Below are positions 45,869 through 55,715 of a DNA stretch of 64,000 nt, one piece after another. Origin of the DNA: Candidatus Thiodiazotropha sp. (GTDB lineage: Bacteria > Pseudomonadota > Gammaproteobacteria > Chromatiales > Chromatiaceae); NCBI GenBank assembly GCA_023838465.1, contig JAIVEQ010000005.1, positions 1-64,000 of the forward strand. Reading direction: 5' to 3'. A program made the position numbers and the translations under genes. The notes below the pieces were generated by a model that was given only the letters and a program-made list of their open reading frames with translations, searched no databases and was not told the origin of the DNA. How positions within the stretch are numbered: the first letter of the stretch is position 1; each line of letters begins with the position of its first letter.

Positions 45869-48190
45869 ATGAGCATCGATGTCAACGACGAGATCCTGCA
45901 GGATTTTCTGGTTGAGGCTGGAGAAATTCTGGAGCTGCTCAGTGAGCAGCTTGTGGATCTGGAACAACAACCGGATGATTTCGATCTGCTGAATGCAGTA
46001 TTTCGGGGCTTTCATACCATCAAGGGTGGTGCCGGTTTCCTGACCATCGACCCTTTGGTAGAGGTTTGTCACCGAGCAGAAGATGTATTCAATATTCTTC
46101 GTCAGGGACAACGTAGTGTCGGGCCTGACCTGATGGATTCAGTGCTCGAAGTGTTGGATGTTGTGAATGTCATGTTCGAGGAGGTGCGGGAAGGCGTCAT
46201 GCCTGATCATGCCAATCCAAAATTAATCGAACGCCTTAACCAGTACGCTGTACCGGAGGCTGAGGATTCTGAGGAACCAGCAGCCGAAGAAAGCGATGAA
46301 ACTGAGTCTGATGAAGCAGTTGATGAAGAGGTTGAGGTCGCGGCAGATATCTCTGTGGAAACAGTTGAGTCTGCCGGTTCGGCGCAAACACCGGTCCAGG
46401 GAGATCTGAGCGACAACGATTTTGAAACCCTGCTGGATGCCATTCAAGAACCTGCATCAGCTTCCAAGGATGAGAATATCTCTGAGGATGAATTTGAATC
46501 CCTGTTGGATGAGTTGCATGGTAAGGGCCAGATTACCGGCACTCCAGTAGCACCCGATAAAGCATCGAAAGCCAATTCAGATGACATCAGCGAAGATGAG
46601 TTCGAAACGTTACTCGATGAGATCCATGGCAAGGGTAAGTTCGAACCCCAAAAGGTAACCGCAAAGAAATCAGCTGCAAAAAAGGCAGCGTCAGCAAAAT
46701 CACAAACTTCCCCCAAAGCGAATGATGACGAGATAAGTGAGGATGAGTTTGAAGACCTGCTGAATCAAATTCATGGTGAAGGCAAATTTGACCCGGGTAA
46801 GGTTAAAACAGCTGCTCCCGCCAGTGGAAATAAAAAAGCAGCAAAACAATCCCCTAAACAACCGCCAGAAAAGGCGAAAGCAAAGCCTGTAGCCAAAGCT
46901 AATGCAAAGCCGAAACCGGCAGCTAAGCCAGCTGCAAAAGCAAAAGCAAAAGCTAAAGCCAAACCAGCAGCGCAGCCAACATCAAAGCAGCCCAAAGCTG
47001 CGCCAAACAAGCCGACGGCGGAGACCTCGGTACGGGTGGATACACAACGGCTTGACGATATCATGAACATGGTCGGAGAGCTGGTGCTGGTGCGTAACCG
47101 ACTGGCAACACTGAAGGCCACCTTGAATGATGAAGATGTGGCCAATGCGGTAGGTAATCTGGATGTGGTTACATCAGATCTGCAACTGGCGGTAATGAAG
47201 ACCAGGATGCAGCCTATCAAGAAGGTATTCGGCCGATTCCCCCGTGTTGTGCGTGACTTGGCCAGGAGTTTGAAAAAAGAGATCGACCTTGAGATGGAGG
47301 GCGAGGATACCGACCTGGATAAGAATCTGGTCGAGGCGTTGGCAGATCCCCTTGTCCATCTGGTGCGTAACTCGGTTGATCACGGTATTGAACAACCTGA
47401 GGAACGTGAAGCACTCGGTAAGCCGAGGCGTGGAACTGTGGTACTTTCCGCCGCTCAGGAGGGTGATCATATCCTGCTCTCAATCGCCGATGACGGCAAA
47501 GGGATGGACCCTGAAGTGCTGCGAAAGAAGGCTGTAGAGAAAGGCATGATGGATAGTGAAGCGGCCGCCCGTCTGGATGATAAAGAGTGTTTCAATCTGA
47601 TTTTTGCTCCCGGCTTTTCCACCAAGGCTGAAATCTCGGATGTCTCAGGACGCGGTGTTGGGATGGATGTGGTCAAGACGCGCATAGCCCAAATGAATGG
47701 TTCTGTAGAGATCGATTCCGAATGGGAACGAGGCAGTATCATCATCATCAAACTGCCACTGACCCTTGCTATTCTACCGACGTTGATGGTGGTACTTGGA
47801 GATCAACCCTTTGCATTACCTCTGGCCAGCGTAGTAGAGATTTTCAATCTCAATCTAAAACGGACAAATGTGGTAGATGGTCAACTGACTATCATGGTAC
47901 GCGACCGAGCGCTGCCACTCTTCTATCTGCGTAATTGGTTGATACCTAACAAACCGATGTCGGATGAAGATAGGTCAAAGGGACATGTTGTTATTGTCAA
48001 TGTGGGGAATATCCAGGTCGGTTTAGTGGTTGATCACCTGATAGGACAGGAGGAAGTGGTCATTAAACCATTGGGTGCCCTCCTGCAAGGACTGGATGGT
48101 ATGGCCGGGGCCACGATTACCGGTGACGGAAAAATTGCCTTGATCATGGATGTGCCAGGTCTGATGCGAAAATATACTAAGAAATATTGA
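45869..48190 (+). CDS. cheA: chemotaxis histidine kinase CheA
   Basis: A 773-residue kinase: Hpt/P1 domain with phospho-His49 (FHTIKGGAGFL), an acidic linker (about 130-180), four repeated FliM-like peptides (about 180-305), an Ala/Lys/Pro-rich low-complexity linker (about 315-380), then P3, P4 ATPase (HLVRNSVDHGIE, DDGKGMD, GRGVGMDVVK) and P5 CheW-like coupling domain. A globular P2 CheY-docking domain is not visible; the repeats occupy its place. It sits in cheYZAB order. Confidence 0.95.
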   Translation: MSIDVNDEILQDFLVEAGEILELLSEQLVDLEQQPDDFDLLNAVFRGFHTIKGGAGFLTIDPLVEVCHRAEDVFNILRQGQRSVGPDLMDSVLEVLDVVNVMFEEVREGVMPDHANPKLIERLNQYAVPEAEDSEEPAAEESDETESDEAVDEEVEVAADISVETVESAGSAQTPVQGDLSDNDFETLLDAIQEPASASKDENISEDEFESLLDELHGKGQITGTPVAPDKASKANSDDISEDEFETLLDEIHGKGKFEPQKVTAKKSAAKKAASAKSQTSPKANDDEISEDEFEDLLNQIHGEGKFDPGKVKTAAPASGNKKAAKQSPKQPPEKAKAKPVAKANAKPKPAAKPAAKAKAKAKAKPAAQPTSKQPKAAPNKPTAETSVRVDTQRLDDIMNMVGELVLVRNRLATLKATLNDEDVANAVGNLDVVTSDLQLAVMKTRMQPIKKVFGRFPRVVRDLARSLKKEIDLEMEGEDTDLDKNLVEALADPLVHLVRNSVDHGIEQPEEREALGKPRRGTVVLSAAQEGDHILLSIADDGKGMDPEVLRKKAVEKGMMDSEAAARLDDKECFNLIFAPGFSTKAEISDVSGRGVGMDVVKTRIAQMNGSVEIDSEWERGSIIIIKLPLTLAILPTLMVVLGDQPFALPLASVVEIFNLNLKRTNVVDGQLTIMVRDRALPLFYLRNWLIPNKPMSDEDRSKGHVVIVNVGNIQVGLVVDHLIGQEEVVIKPLGALLQGLDGMAGATITGDGKIALIMDVPGLMRKYTKKY
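46406..46786 (+). repeat. four FliM-like peptide repeats in the CheA linker
   Basis: Protein-level repeats of the form (I/L)S-(E/D)-(D/N)-(E/D)-FE-x-LL-(D/N)-x-(I/L)-HGKG begin at CheA residues about 180, 204, 240 and 289. The first copy is the most degenerate (LSDNDFETLLDAIQ). They resemble the FliM N-terminal CheY-binding peptide of this same genome (LSQEEIDALLHG) and the CheZ tail (DDVDDLLSSLGF). A CheY-docking role is inferred. Confidence 0.75.
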
Positions 48191-48284
48191 GTAAAGCACA
48201 GTTATTAACAGCAACAGGATAGGGAGAGAGCAACATGGTAGGTGGTCCCATTCACGGACAAAGCCACTAGGTTAAAAGAGGATA

Positions 48285-49343
48285 ATGAGCGCCAAATTGA
48301 GAGTATTGATTGTCGATGATTCGGCGTTTTTCCGAAACCGTATTTCTGCGGCACTGTCCTTGGCTGATGACATTGAAATAGTCGGGATCGCTGCAAATGG
48401 TGAAGAGGCAATCGAGCGAACCCGTACACTAAGACCCGATGTGATTACCATGGATGTGGAGATGCCGGTCGTGGATGGTATCTCAGCGGTACGCAAAATC
48501 ATGGCGGAAACGCCGACACGCATCCTCATGTTTTCAGCACTGACGAAGGAGGGAGCCAGGGAGACGCTGGATGCCCTGGATGCGGGTGCAATGGATTTTC
48601 TGCCCAAGGATATGAGCAACCTGGGTAAAGGTTTTGAGGAGTCCAATAGGTATCTGGTTGAACGTGTGCTGGCTGTGGGACATTCTCGGCTAAGTATTTC
48701 GAGGGCCGCTTCTGGCAGCTATCGCAGCCAAGTCAGCCGTCCATCACTTTCCCAGCAGGCGACTATCAAGTCAGGTAAGAGACCGGAGTTAGTGGCTATT
48801 GGTGCTTCAACAGGTGGTCCGGTTGCACTACGTCAGGTTTTAAGTGCTTTGCCACGAAATTTCCCTTTACCGGTGATGGTGGCAGTGCACATGCCGGGTA
48901 GTTTTACCGGGGCCTATGCTGAGAGATTGAACTCAGTGTGTGCGATTAAGGTTAAGGAGGCTACGGATCGTACTCCACTTGTTGCTGGCGAGTGTTTAAT
49001 CGCCCCTGGTGGTAAACAGATGCAGGCAGAGCGTGGTCCATCCAACTACCAAGTTCGTATCTCAGAACCGTTACCGGGACAAATCTATCACCCCAGTGTG
49101 GACCTGATGCTGACCTCAGTTGCCAATAGCTATAAGGATCGGGCATTGGGTCTGATCCTGACAGGTATGGGAGCGGATGGTTTACAAGGTGCGAAACAAT
49201 TGAAACAGATGGGCTCCAATTTATGGAGTCAGGATGAGAAGAGCTGTGTAGTCTACGGCATGCCCCAGGCAGTGGAAAAGGCAGGACTGACTGATCGGGT
49301 GCTGACTCTGGACGAGATAGGACCTCTATTAGCCAGGATCTAA
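48285..49343 (+). CDS. cheB: protein-glutamate methylesterase CheB
   Basis: A 352-residue two-domain protein. The receiver domain has Asp in TMDVEMPVVDG, followed by a Ser/Arg-rich linker. The methylesterase domain has catalytic Ser in GASTGGP (near 166), His in HMPG and Asp in GMGADGLQG. It removes methyl groups from chemoreceptors and supports adaptation. Confidence 0.93.
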   Translation: MSAKLRVLIVDDSAFFRNRISAALSLADDIEIVGIAANGEEAIERTRTLRPDVITMDVEMPVVDGISAVRKIMAETPTRILMFSALTKEGARETLDALDAGAMDFLPKDMSNLGKGFEESNRYLVERVLAVGHSRLSISRAASGSYRSQVSRPSLSQQATIKSGKRPELVAIGASTGGPVALRQVLSALPRNFPLPVMVAVHMPGSFTGAYAERLNSVCAIKVKEATDRTPLVAGECLIAPGGKQMQAERGPSNYQVRISEPLPGQIYHPSVDLMLTSVANSYKDRALGLILTGMGADGLQGAKQLKQMGSNLWSQDEKSCVVYGMPQAVEKAGLTDRVLTLDEIGPLLARI

Positions 49344-49430
49344 GTGTTAACAGACCCTAGACTAGCTGACAGGATTGAATGTAAACATGACCAAACTACA
49401 AGATGATATTTTTGTGCCGATGAGATTGAT

Positions 49431-50177
49431 ATGAGACTCGATTTTCTAAGCTTTATCGGTATTCTGGTCGCTTTTTTAGCGATTCTGGGTGGCAATTGGC
49501 TGGAGGGGGGGCACATCGATTCCCTGGTCAATGGACCGGCAATGGTGATTGTGACCGGTGGTACCATCGGTGCCATCCTGCTACAGACACCCGTACCCGT
49601 GTTTTTACATGCGCTACGTCTCTCCGGGCGGGTATTTCTACCTGCAAAACTCGATATGCGCAACACCATCGACAAATTGGTGAAATGGAGCAACATTGCC
49701 CGAAAGGAGGGGTTACTGGGATTAGAGACCATTGCAGATGAAGAGCCTGATCCATTTATTCGTAAGGGGATGCAACTGTTGGTTGATGGTAGCGAACCTG
49801 AAGCCTTACGGGACATTCTTGAAATGGAGGTTGATGCCAGTGAACAGCATGATATTCAGGCATCCAAAGTCTATGAAGGGATGGGAGGATACTCACCCAC
49901 TATTGGGATAATCGGTGCTGTTATGGGACTGATTCACGTGATGCAGAATTTAGCAGACCCGAGCAAACTGGGAAGTGGTATCGCCACTGCGTTCGTGGCC
50001 ACTATCTATGGTGTAGGTCTGGCAAATCTATTCCTGTTGCCAATCGCAGCAAAATTAAAGACACAGTCAGAGAACATTGCGAAATTCCGTGAGATGGTCA
50101 TCGAAGGTGTGATCGGTATAGCTGAAGGTGATAATCCACGCAGTATCGAGACCAAGCTTAAGGGCTTTCTCCAATGA
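49431..50177 (+). CDS. motC: flagellar stator protein MotA/MotC-type
   Basis: A 248-residue MotA-family protein with four membrane helices (near 5-22, 32-50, 145-165 and 178-198) and the conserved GGTIGAILLQTP and GGYSPTIGIIGAVMGLIHVM blocks. With the following MotB-type gene it makes an ion-driven stator. The position after cheB matches the MotC of pseudomonads. Confidence 0.9.
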   Translation: MRLDFLSFIGILVAFLAILGGNWLEGGHIDSLVNGPAMVIVTGGTIGAILLQTPVPVFLHALRLSGRVFLPAKLDMRNTIDKLVKWSNIARKEGLLGLETIADEEPDPFIRKGMQLLVDGSEPEALRDILEMEVDASEQHDIQASKVYEGMGGYSPTIGIIGAVMGLIHVMQNLADPSKLGSGIATAFVATIYGVGLANLFLLPIAAKLKTQSENIAKFREMVIEGVIGIAEGDNPRSIETKLKGFLQ

Positions 50178-50294
50178 GTATCAAGTACAGTGCCCGATGT
50201 TGCTTGACATCCTCTGCACGGCAACGGGAAGTCATTGGATACAAGATGTGTCGTGCTGAGAATGGCTTATCCTTCTCAAAGAAAGGATGCGCTG

Positions 50295-51137
50295 ATGAGT
50301 AAAAGACGTAAACGCAAACAGGAACATGTCAACCATGAGCGTTGGATAGTCTCCTATGCAGATTTTATTACCCTGTTGTTTGCCTTTTTCGTGGTTATGT
50401 ACTCCATCTCATCCGTCAATGAGGGCAAATATCGGGTACTCTCACGAACACTCACCGATGCTTTTCAGGAGAGTAGTCGCAGTCTCGATCCCATTCAGGT
50501 AGGCGAGATAAACCGCAACCCAGGGCAAACACCAGGGGTGGAGCAGGAGAGCGCCCTGATTCAAAGTGAACTTCGTCACGGTGCAGGACGATACCAGGAA
50601 CGGGGGACGGAGGCAGAGTCGATTCCCTCCGTGCCGACTGATGAAGGGCAAAGACTCAGCTTTCTTGCCGCCACCATTGAGGACATGCTGAGTGAATATA
50701 TCGATCAGGAACTGGTTGATGTCGATTTCACTCAGGACAGGGTTATTGTCAATATGAAGGACAAGATGCTGTTCGCCAGTGCCAGCGCTCACCTTTCTGG
50801 GGCGGCTGTAAAAGCACTCAGGAGCATTAGCCGAGTGTTGGGAACAGTACCCAATCAGGTTCAAGTGGAAGGGAATACCGACAACCGTCCGATCAGTACC
50901 GAGGAGTTTCCGTCAAACTGGGAGCTTTCTGCAGCTCGTGCTGCAAGCGTTGTACACTTAATGACCCGCATGGGCGTAGAGCCGGGCCGAATGTCAGCGG
51001 TTGGATATGCTGAGTACAGGCCTGTTGCTGAAAATACGAGCGAGGTGGGTAGGGCAAAAAATCGTCGTGTCTCTCTGGTGATTTTGGGTATGAACGGCAG
51101 AGAGGATCGAGTCATCGATCTTCCGGCGGGTGACTGA
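50295..51137 (+). CDS. motD: flagellar stator protein MotB/MotD-type
   Basis: A 280-residue protein with a short basic N-terminus, one membrane helix carrying the ion-binding Asp region (ERWIVSYADFITLLFAFFVVMYSIS), and an OmpA-like peptidoglycan-binding domain (VEGNTDNRPIST... SAARAASVVHLM... NRRVSLVIL). ATG 50295 fits the MotB start and replaces a longer upstream frame. Its TGA overlaps the parC ATG. Confidence 0.9.
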   Translation: MSKRRKRKQEHVNHERWIVSYADFITLLFAFFVVMYSISSVNEGKYRVLSRTLTDAFQESSRSLDPIQVGEINRNPGQTPGVEQESALIQSELRHGAGRYQERGTEAESIPSVPTDEGQRLSFLAATIEDMLSEYIDQELVDVDFTQDRVIVNMKDKMLFASASAHLSGAAVKALRSISRVLGTVPNQVQVEGNTDNRPISTEEFPSNWELSAARAASVVHLMTRMGVEPGRMSAVGYAEYRPVAENTSEVGRAKNRRVSLVILGMNGREDRVIDLPAGD

Positions 51138-51940
51138 TGAAAGTCTGGACGGTCGCCAACCAGAAAGGGGGAGTGGGGAAGACAACCACCACTGTCTCAT
51201 TAGGCGGACAGCTATCCCAGTGGGGAATGCGGACGTTATTGGTTGATATTGATCCCCATGGGTCATTGACCAGCTACTTTCGATACGATCCTGATGCCCT
51301 CGAGGAGAGTGTCTACAGCCTGTTTCGAGGTGTGGCGCAACATCGGCAAGTGGATCCACTCAGTCTGATCTACCCTACCGGTACAGAAGGTCTGGATCTG
51401 ATGCCTGCTGAGATGGCCCTGGCCACCCTTGATCGACAAGCAGGTAAGCTGGACGGGATGGGATTGGTGATAAAACAGGCACTCAACCAGCTTCAGAACC
51501 GCTATGACCATGTAATACTCGACTGCCCACCGATTCTTGGAATACTGATGATCAATGCATTGGCAGCCTGTGAGCAGCTGATCATCCCCGTGCAGACAGA
51601 ATTTCTTGCCCTTAAAGGATTGGAGCGTATGCTGCATACCCTGGAGATGGTGACGAAATCACGACAGATTCCGCTACCTTATCTCATTGTACCCACTATG
51701 TTCGATCGTCGTACTCGAGCCTCCATTGATAGCGTAAGAGTGATGCGTGAGAGTTATCCTGGGCATATTTGGCATAGCCTGATACCTATCGATACCTTGT
51801 TCAGGGAAGCCAGTAAGGCAGGTATACCTCCTGCACTGTTTGCTTCGCAAAGTCGAGGTGTGATGGCCTATGAGAAGCTGTTACAGGATCTGCTCAGTGA
51901 AGATGAACAGCTGCCATCACAAGCAGGTGTAGGAAGGTGA
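51137..51940 (+). CDS. parC: ParA-family ATPase ParC for chemotaxis array positioning
   Basis: A 267-residue ATPase with Walker A QKGGVGKTTTT near residue 10, VDIDPHGSL and LDCPPILG. In Vibrio and Pseudomonas a ParA-like ATPase at this position directs chemotaxis arrays to the pole together with a CheW-domain partner. That partner (parP) overlaps its end by 4 bases here. Confidence 0.85.
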   Translation: MKVWTVANQKGGVGKTTTTVSLGGQLSQWGMRTLLVDIDPHGSLTSYFRYDPDALEESVYSLFRGVAQHRQVDPLSLIYPTGTEGLDLMPAEMALATLDRQAGKLDGMGLVIKQALNQLQNRYDHVILDCPPILGILMINALAACEQLIIPVQTEFLALKGLERMLHTLEMVTKSRQIPLPYLIVPTMFDRRTRASIDSVRVMRESYPGHIWHSLIPIDTLFREASKAGIPPALFASQSRGVMAYEKLLQDLLSEDEQLPSQAGVGR

Positions 51941-52623
51941 AGCAGGTAGACAAATTACAAGCTTCACAGGAGGCTGCCAGTAAGATAGCTGAACCCGACA
52001 GTGCTTTGAAAAGCTATCTAGATACCTTATTGTTGGAGATCGATGATCCCCTGACAACAGTGCCGAAGGTCGAGGTTAAAGAGCCTCCCACAGATGCCGA
52101 TATCAAAGTAGAAGAGATCGAACAATCCGCTGTTGCTGTGCATCAGCCGGCTATGCATGACGAGCAGCTCTGTCAGCAAAAAAGTGCGCCAAGCTGGGCG
52201 GAAAGTGCATTTCAAGTATTGCTGTTCAAGGTAAATGGCATCAAATTGGGGATTCCGCTCTCATCGTTGATGGGGATTCTCAGTTACGCAGGAGAGGCGA
52301 GTCAGCTACCAGGACAGCCTGGCTGGTCATTGGGTGTGGTGGTTAATCGGGATGAAAAAGTCATCATTGTTAACAGCACCCGTCTACTGATGCCGGAACG
52401 AATAACCGGGAATGAGGCTCTCCATCCTCAGCATTTATTGCTGATTGGTGATGGACACAGGGCATTAGCGGTTGACAGTATCTGCGATACCCTGACCGTA
52501 GAGAAGGATGAAGTTCGGTGGCGCTCGGGGAGTGGGTTACGACCCTGGTACGCCGGTATCATCATTCAAGAGTTAAGCGTATTGCTGGATGTGGATGGTG
52601 TACTGGAGATGCTTGCCGCTTGA
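51937..52623 (+). CDS. parP: CheW-domain protein ParP-like
   Basis: A 228-residue protein with a charged, Pro-containing N-terminal region (about 1-85) and a C-terminal CheW-like domain (FQVLLFKVNGIKLGIPLSSLMGIL onward). ParP links ParC to CheA and blocks array dissociation. The name follows order (parC-parP-cheW) and architecture. Confidence 0.8.
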   Translation: MKQVDKLQASQEAASKIAEPDSALKSYLDTLLLEIDDPLTTVPKVEVKEPPTDADIKVEEIEQSAVAVHQPAMHDEQLCQQKSAPSWAESAFQVLLFKVNGIKLGIPLSSLMGILSYAGEASQLPGQPGWSLGVVVNRDEKVIIVNSTRLLMPERITGNEALHPQHLLLIGDGHRALAVDSICDTLTVEKDEVRWRSGSGLRPWYAGIIIQELSVLLDVDGVLEMLAA

Positions 52624-52696
52624 TTGAATTGGAACAGCAGCCTATCCGTCATCAACACACGGATTAAGGTAGTAGATAACTCGATGAGGTATAAAC

Positions 52697-53179
52697 ATGA
52701 CTATTGAAGATGATGATGAGAGTGGGGGCGGCCCACTAATCCAATTTGTGACGTTTATCCTGATGGACGAGGTCTACGGTATCAATGTGATGCAAGTACA
52801 AGAGGTACTCCGTATCACAGAGATTGATCCGGTGCCTGGGGCACCCTCATACGTGCTGGGTATTATCAATCTACGTGGCAATGTGGTAACCGTGATCGAT
52901 ACTCGAACACGCTTTGGACTACCCTCTGCAGAGCTGGATGATGCCAGTCGAATCATTGTCATCGAATCTGAAAAGCAGGTTGTCGGCATTCTGGTCGATG
53001 CGGTGGCTGAAGTGGTTGAGTTGCGTGAGACAGAAATCGATGCGGCACCCAATGTGGGTACTGAAGAGAGTTCTCGCTACATTCAAGGTGTTGCAACACA
53101 GGAAGATAGTCTCCTGATCCTGGTTGATCTAAATAAACTGTTAACGGATGAGGAGTGGCAGGAAATCAGTATGTACTGA
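52697..53179 (+). CDS. cheW: chemotaxis coupling protein CheW
   Basis: A 160-residue single CheW domain: FVTFILMDEVYGINVMQVQEVLR, then VLGIINLRGNVVTVIDTRTRFGL. It couples CheA to chemoreceptors. It is normal in length and comes last of the classical chemotaxis genes in the run. Confidence 0.93.
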   Translation: MTIEDDDESGGGPLIQFVTFILMDEVYGINVMQVQEVLRITEIDPVPGAPSYVLGIINLRGNVVTVIDTRTRFGLPSAELDDASRIIVIESEKQVVGILVDAVAEVVELRETEIDAAPNVGTEESSRYIQGVATQEDSLLILVDLNKLLTDEEWQEISMY

Positions 53180-53403
53180 TCAAATTCCAAGGTTTGATGG
53201 GTGGGGCGGTGTTGGAATCAGGCAGGTTGGTCTAATAGAAAAGTCTTATGTTTTGGCATCTATTCTTATTGGATATTAGCTAGCTTGGTTTTGACGCCGG
53301 CCCATATTTTTGTTCCTGGAAACAGTTTTCAGCTATTCTACTAATATTCTTCCACTATTTAGCAGACAACATATTAGAATATTCTTCGAATAGGATGCTA
53401 GGC

Positions 53404-53577
53404 ATGCCTGAAATTGGAGAACACAATCCACTGAATCCACTTACTCCGGTCAATCCGAGTAAACCGCCGATACGGCGTGAGCGACCGAAGCCGGCGGATG
53501 AGCGTAAGCCACGACAGAAGAGGACACCTGCGAAAGATGAGGATGATGGAAAGCCGCACATCGATGAGTATGCTTGA
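53404..53577 (+). CDS. small basic Pro-rich protein downstream of cheW
   Basis: A 57-residue frame with NPLNPLTPVNPSKPP followed by an Arg/Lys/Pro/Asp-rich tail ending HIDEYA. An ATG at 53395 would add three residues. It has no recognisable domain and is predicted disordered. A similar small gene often lies between cheW and the DUF2802 gene in related gammaproteobacteria, which is why I keep it. Confidence 0.5.
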   Translation: MPEIGEHNPLNPLTPVNPSKPPIRRERPKPADERKPRQKRTPAKDEDDGKPHIDEYA

Positions 53578-53706
53578 TGATTAATCTTCTGCTTTCTCGA
53601 TCCCTTACCAATAAACATTCTATTTTATCATTCTGCGAGGCCGTGCAGTTACAGGTTTTCTGCTCTTACGCTTCCAGTGGCTGCCTATCTTGTGAGGTGA
53701 TGTAAT

Positions 53707-54114
53707 ATGCAAGGTAGTGAATCCACGCTCTTCTGGTTTGGTCTGGTTCCGCTGATACTACTATTACTGGTGCTATTGGTAGTTCAGTTCATTCAGGATC
53801 GTCAACGGCGTGAGTTGCTGCAACAGCATCAACGAGAAATCGAGACCCTAAAACAGACTGTCAGTGCACTCTGTTCCAGTGCCGTTGGTGTTGACAAACG
53901 AGTGAATCGACTGGAGCGGCATGGTCGCGACCTGGAAGAGCGGCAAGAGAATATCGAGCAGAGCAATCAACAGGGCGAACCTCCCTACAGCGACGCGATC
54001 CGCATGGTGCATGCCGGCGCTGGCCCCGAGAAGCTGGTATCAGAATTGGGTATCAGCAGGGATGCCGCCGACCTGATCATCATGATCCATGGCATGAAGC
54101 AGGAAGATGCTTAG
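53707..54114 (+). CDS. DUF2802 membrane protein
   Basis: A 135-residue protein with an N-terminal membrane helix (about residues 8-29), a coiled coil (about 35-95) and a C-terminal helix-turn-helix-like DUF2802 segment (DAIRMVHAGAGPEKLVSELGISRDAADLIIMIHG). DUF2802 genes typically follow cheW in polar flagellates. Its function is unknown. Confidence 0.78.
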   Translation: MQGSESTLFWFGLVPLILLLLVLLVVQFIQDRQRRELLQQHQREIETLKQTVSALCSSAVGVDKRVNRLERHGRDLEERQENIEQSNQQGEPPYSDAIRMVHAGAGPEKLVSELGISRDAADLIIMIHGMKQEDA

Positions 54115-54184
54115 CTTAGCTCCCTTCAGACGCGTCATACTGTGCTGGTGATTCCCTGCTACCTAACAGTCTGTAGCAGAAACT

Positions 54185-54706
54185 ATGATCAGTAGTACGA
54201 TCCCTGTGCTTGGTTTTGCTGCCTACAGTGGTACAGGAAAGACAACTTTACTCAAACAACTCATCCCTCACCTGCGCGATGCTGGATTGAGATTGGGGGT
54301 GATCAAGCATGCCCATCACCAGGTTGATGTCGATACACCGGGAAAAGATAGCTATGAACTGCGCAAGGCAGGAGCAGGGCGGGTGCTGCTTGCCAGCTCC
54401 AGACACTGGGCGTTGATGGTGGATGAAGTGGAGGAACGTGAGCCGATGCTTGCGCAGCTACTAGAACGGCTGGATTGCGACACAGTGGACCTGGTACTGG
54501 TTGAAGGCTTCAGACATCTGTCATTCCCCAAGATTGAACTGCACCGTTCGTCACTAGGAAAACCTCTGATATTTCCAGAAGATAGTTCTGTTATCGCAAT
54601 TGCGAGTGATACCAAGATTGTGCCAGTCACCGAGCTGCCTCACCTTGATCTCAATGATGTCCCTGGCATTGCTGCTTTTATCATGGGGTATTGTGCACGC
54701 TTCTAG
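54185..54706 (+). CDS. mobB: molybdopterin-guanine dinucleotide biosynthesis protein MobB
   Basis: A 173-residue P-loop GTPase with Walker A YSGTGKTTLLKQL, the VIKHAHH block, and VEGFRHLSFPKIELHR. MobB assists MobA in making the Mo-bis-MGD cofactor used by enzymes such as nitrate reductases. It begins 70 bases after the DUF2802 gene and may be on its own transcript. Confidence 0.9.
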   Translation: MISSTIPVLGFAAYSGTGKTTLLKQLIPHLRDAGLRLGVIKHAHHQVDVDTPGKDSYELRKAGAGRVLLASSRHWALMVDEVEEREPMLAQLLERLDCDTVDLVLVEGFRHLSFPKIELHRSSLGKPLIFPEDSSVIAIASDTKIVPVTELPHLDLNDVPGIAAFIMGYCARF

Positions 54707-54765
54707 AACAGGATGCTGAACTCATGCACCTCGTCATTGATGCTGTTGTACTGGCTGAATAGCGG

Positions 54766-55593
54766 CTACTTTTCCGCAGTGATATAGCAGATCCAGCCCG
54801 CATCCGCTTCACCTTCGGCAACAGGCACAAACACACCATCCGGTTCACCATCCTTATCGAATCCTTGCCAGTAGAATGTGATCTTGCTGAAACCGACTTC
54901 CTCAAGCAATTCATGGACCTCCGGTAGACTCCACAGACGCCAGTCATAGCTGAATGCCTTTTTGAGGTGTGACCCATCTTCAAAATCAAAGTGGATGTGA
55001 CAAATCAAATTACCACTGATGGGATCATATTTTTCCTGTTCCCAAATATAGGTGAAGGTGCTGTCACCATCCTCGATCTCCCGCTCCTCTTCAATCTCCT
55101 TATAGGAGTCATAGCCGCCATAAGCATCCATGAAAAGAATGCCATCATCCGCCAATTGCTGGTGGACACGTTGAAAGTAGCTTTTTAATTGCTTTCTTTC
55201 CTTGAATAGCCAATAACTGAAGTTCATCGCTGAGATGATCTCCATCGGTTCCGTCTCTACTGAAAGTACATTCTCTTCCAACAGGGTAACCCGTTTCTGT
55301 TGAGAAGATTTGAGTCTTCCCAACTGATACTTTCGGCCCCAGTCGAGTACCTCTGCATCCAGGTCTACCCCTACCGCATGATTGCCTTTGCGTCGGTGCA
55401 CCCATTCACAACAGACATTGGCGGTACCACAAAAATCTTCCCTTAATAATTTTGCCCGTCGACCCCGTAGCTTCTTGTAAATATCGTCAACGAAATCGAT
55501 CTCTGCCTCGGAGCACTGCACAGAGAGTTCATAGAGATGGTGACGGTCAGCCAGTTTGGCCATGGATTGGGACTTCTTCTTTCTTTTTGCCAT
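54766..55593 (-). CDS. class I SAM-dependent methyltransferase
   Basis: A 275-residue soluble protein with a Rossmann methyltransferase fold: LLREDFCGTANVCCEW (motif I region, near 48), VGVDLDAEVLDWG (acidic end of strand 2) and MNFSYWLFKERKQL. The substrate is unknown. It starts with a basic stretch MAKRKKKSQSMAK. Its start region is antisense to the upstream part of the YbaK frame, which is why I shortened that gene. Confidence 0.78.
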   Translation of the reverse strand: MAKRKKKSQSMAKLADRHHLYELSVQCSEAEIDFVDDIYKKLRGRRAKLLREDFCGTANVCCEWVHRRKGNHAVGVDLDAEVLDWGRKYQLGRLKSSQQKRVTLLEENVLSVETEPMEIISAMNFSYWLFKERKQLKSYFQRVHQQLADDGILFMDAYGGYDSYKEIEEEREIEDGDSTFTYIWEQEKYDPISGNLICHIHFDFEDGSHLKKAFSYDWRLWSLPEVHELLEEVGFSKITFYWQGFDKDGEPDGVFVPVAEGEADAGWICYITAEK

Positions 55594-55715
55594 TGTTGCT
55601 TATTTATTGGTTAGGTGATTTTTTTATTACTAGGCTAGATTCTGTAGGGGTACGCAATAGTATTGACCGGCGAACTATACTACTTATCAGAGGAGAGGTC
55701 ATAGGAGGTGATGAG

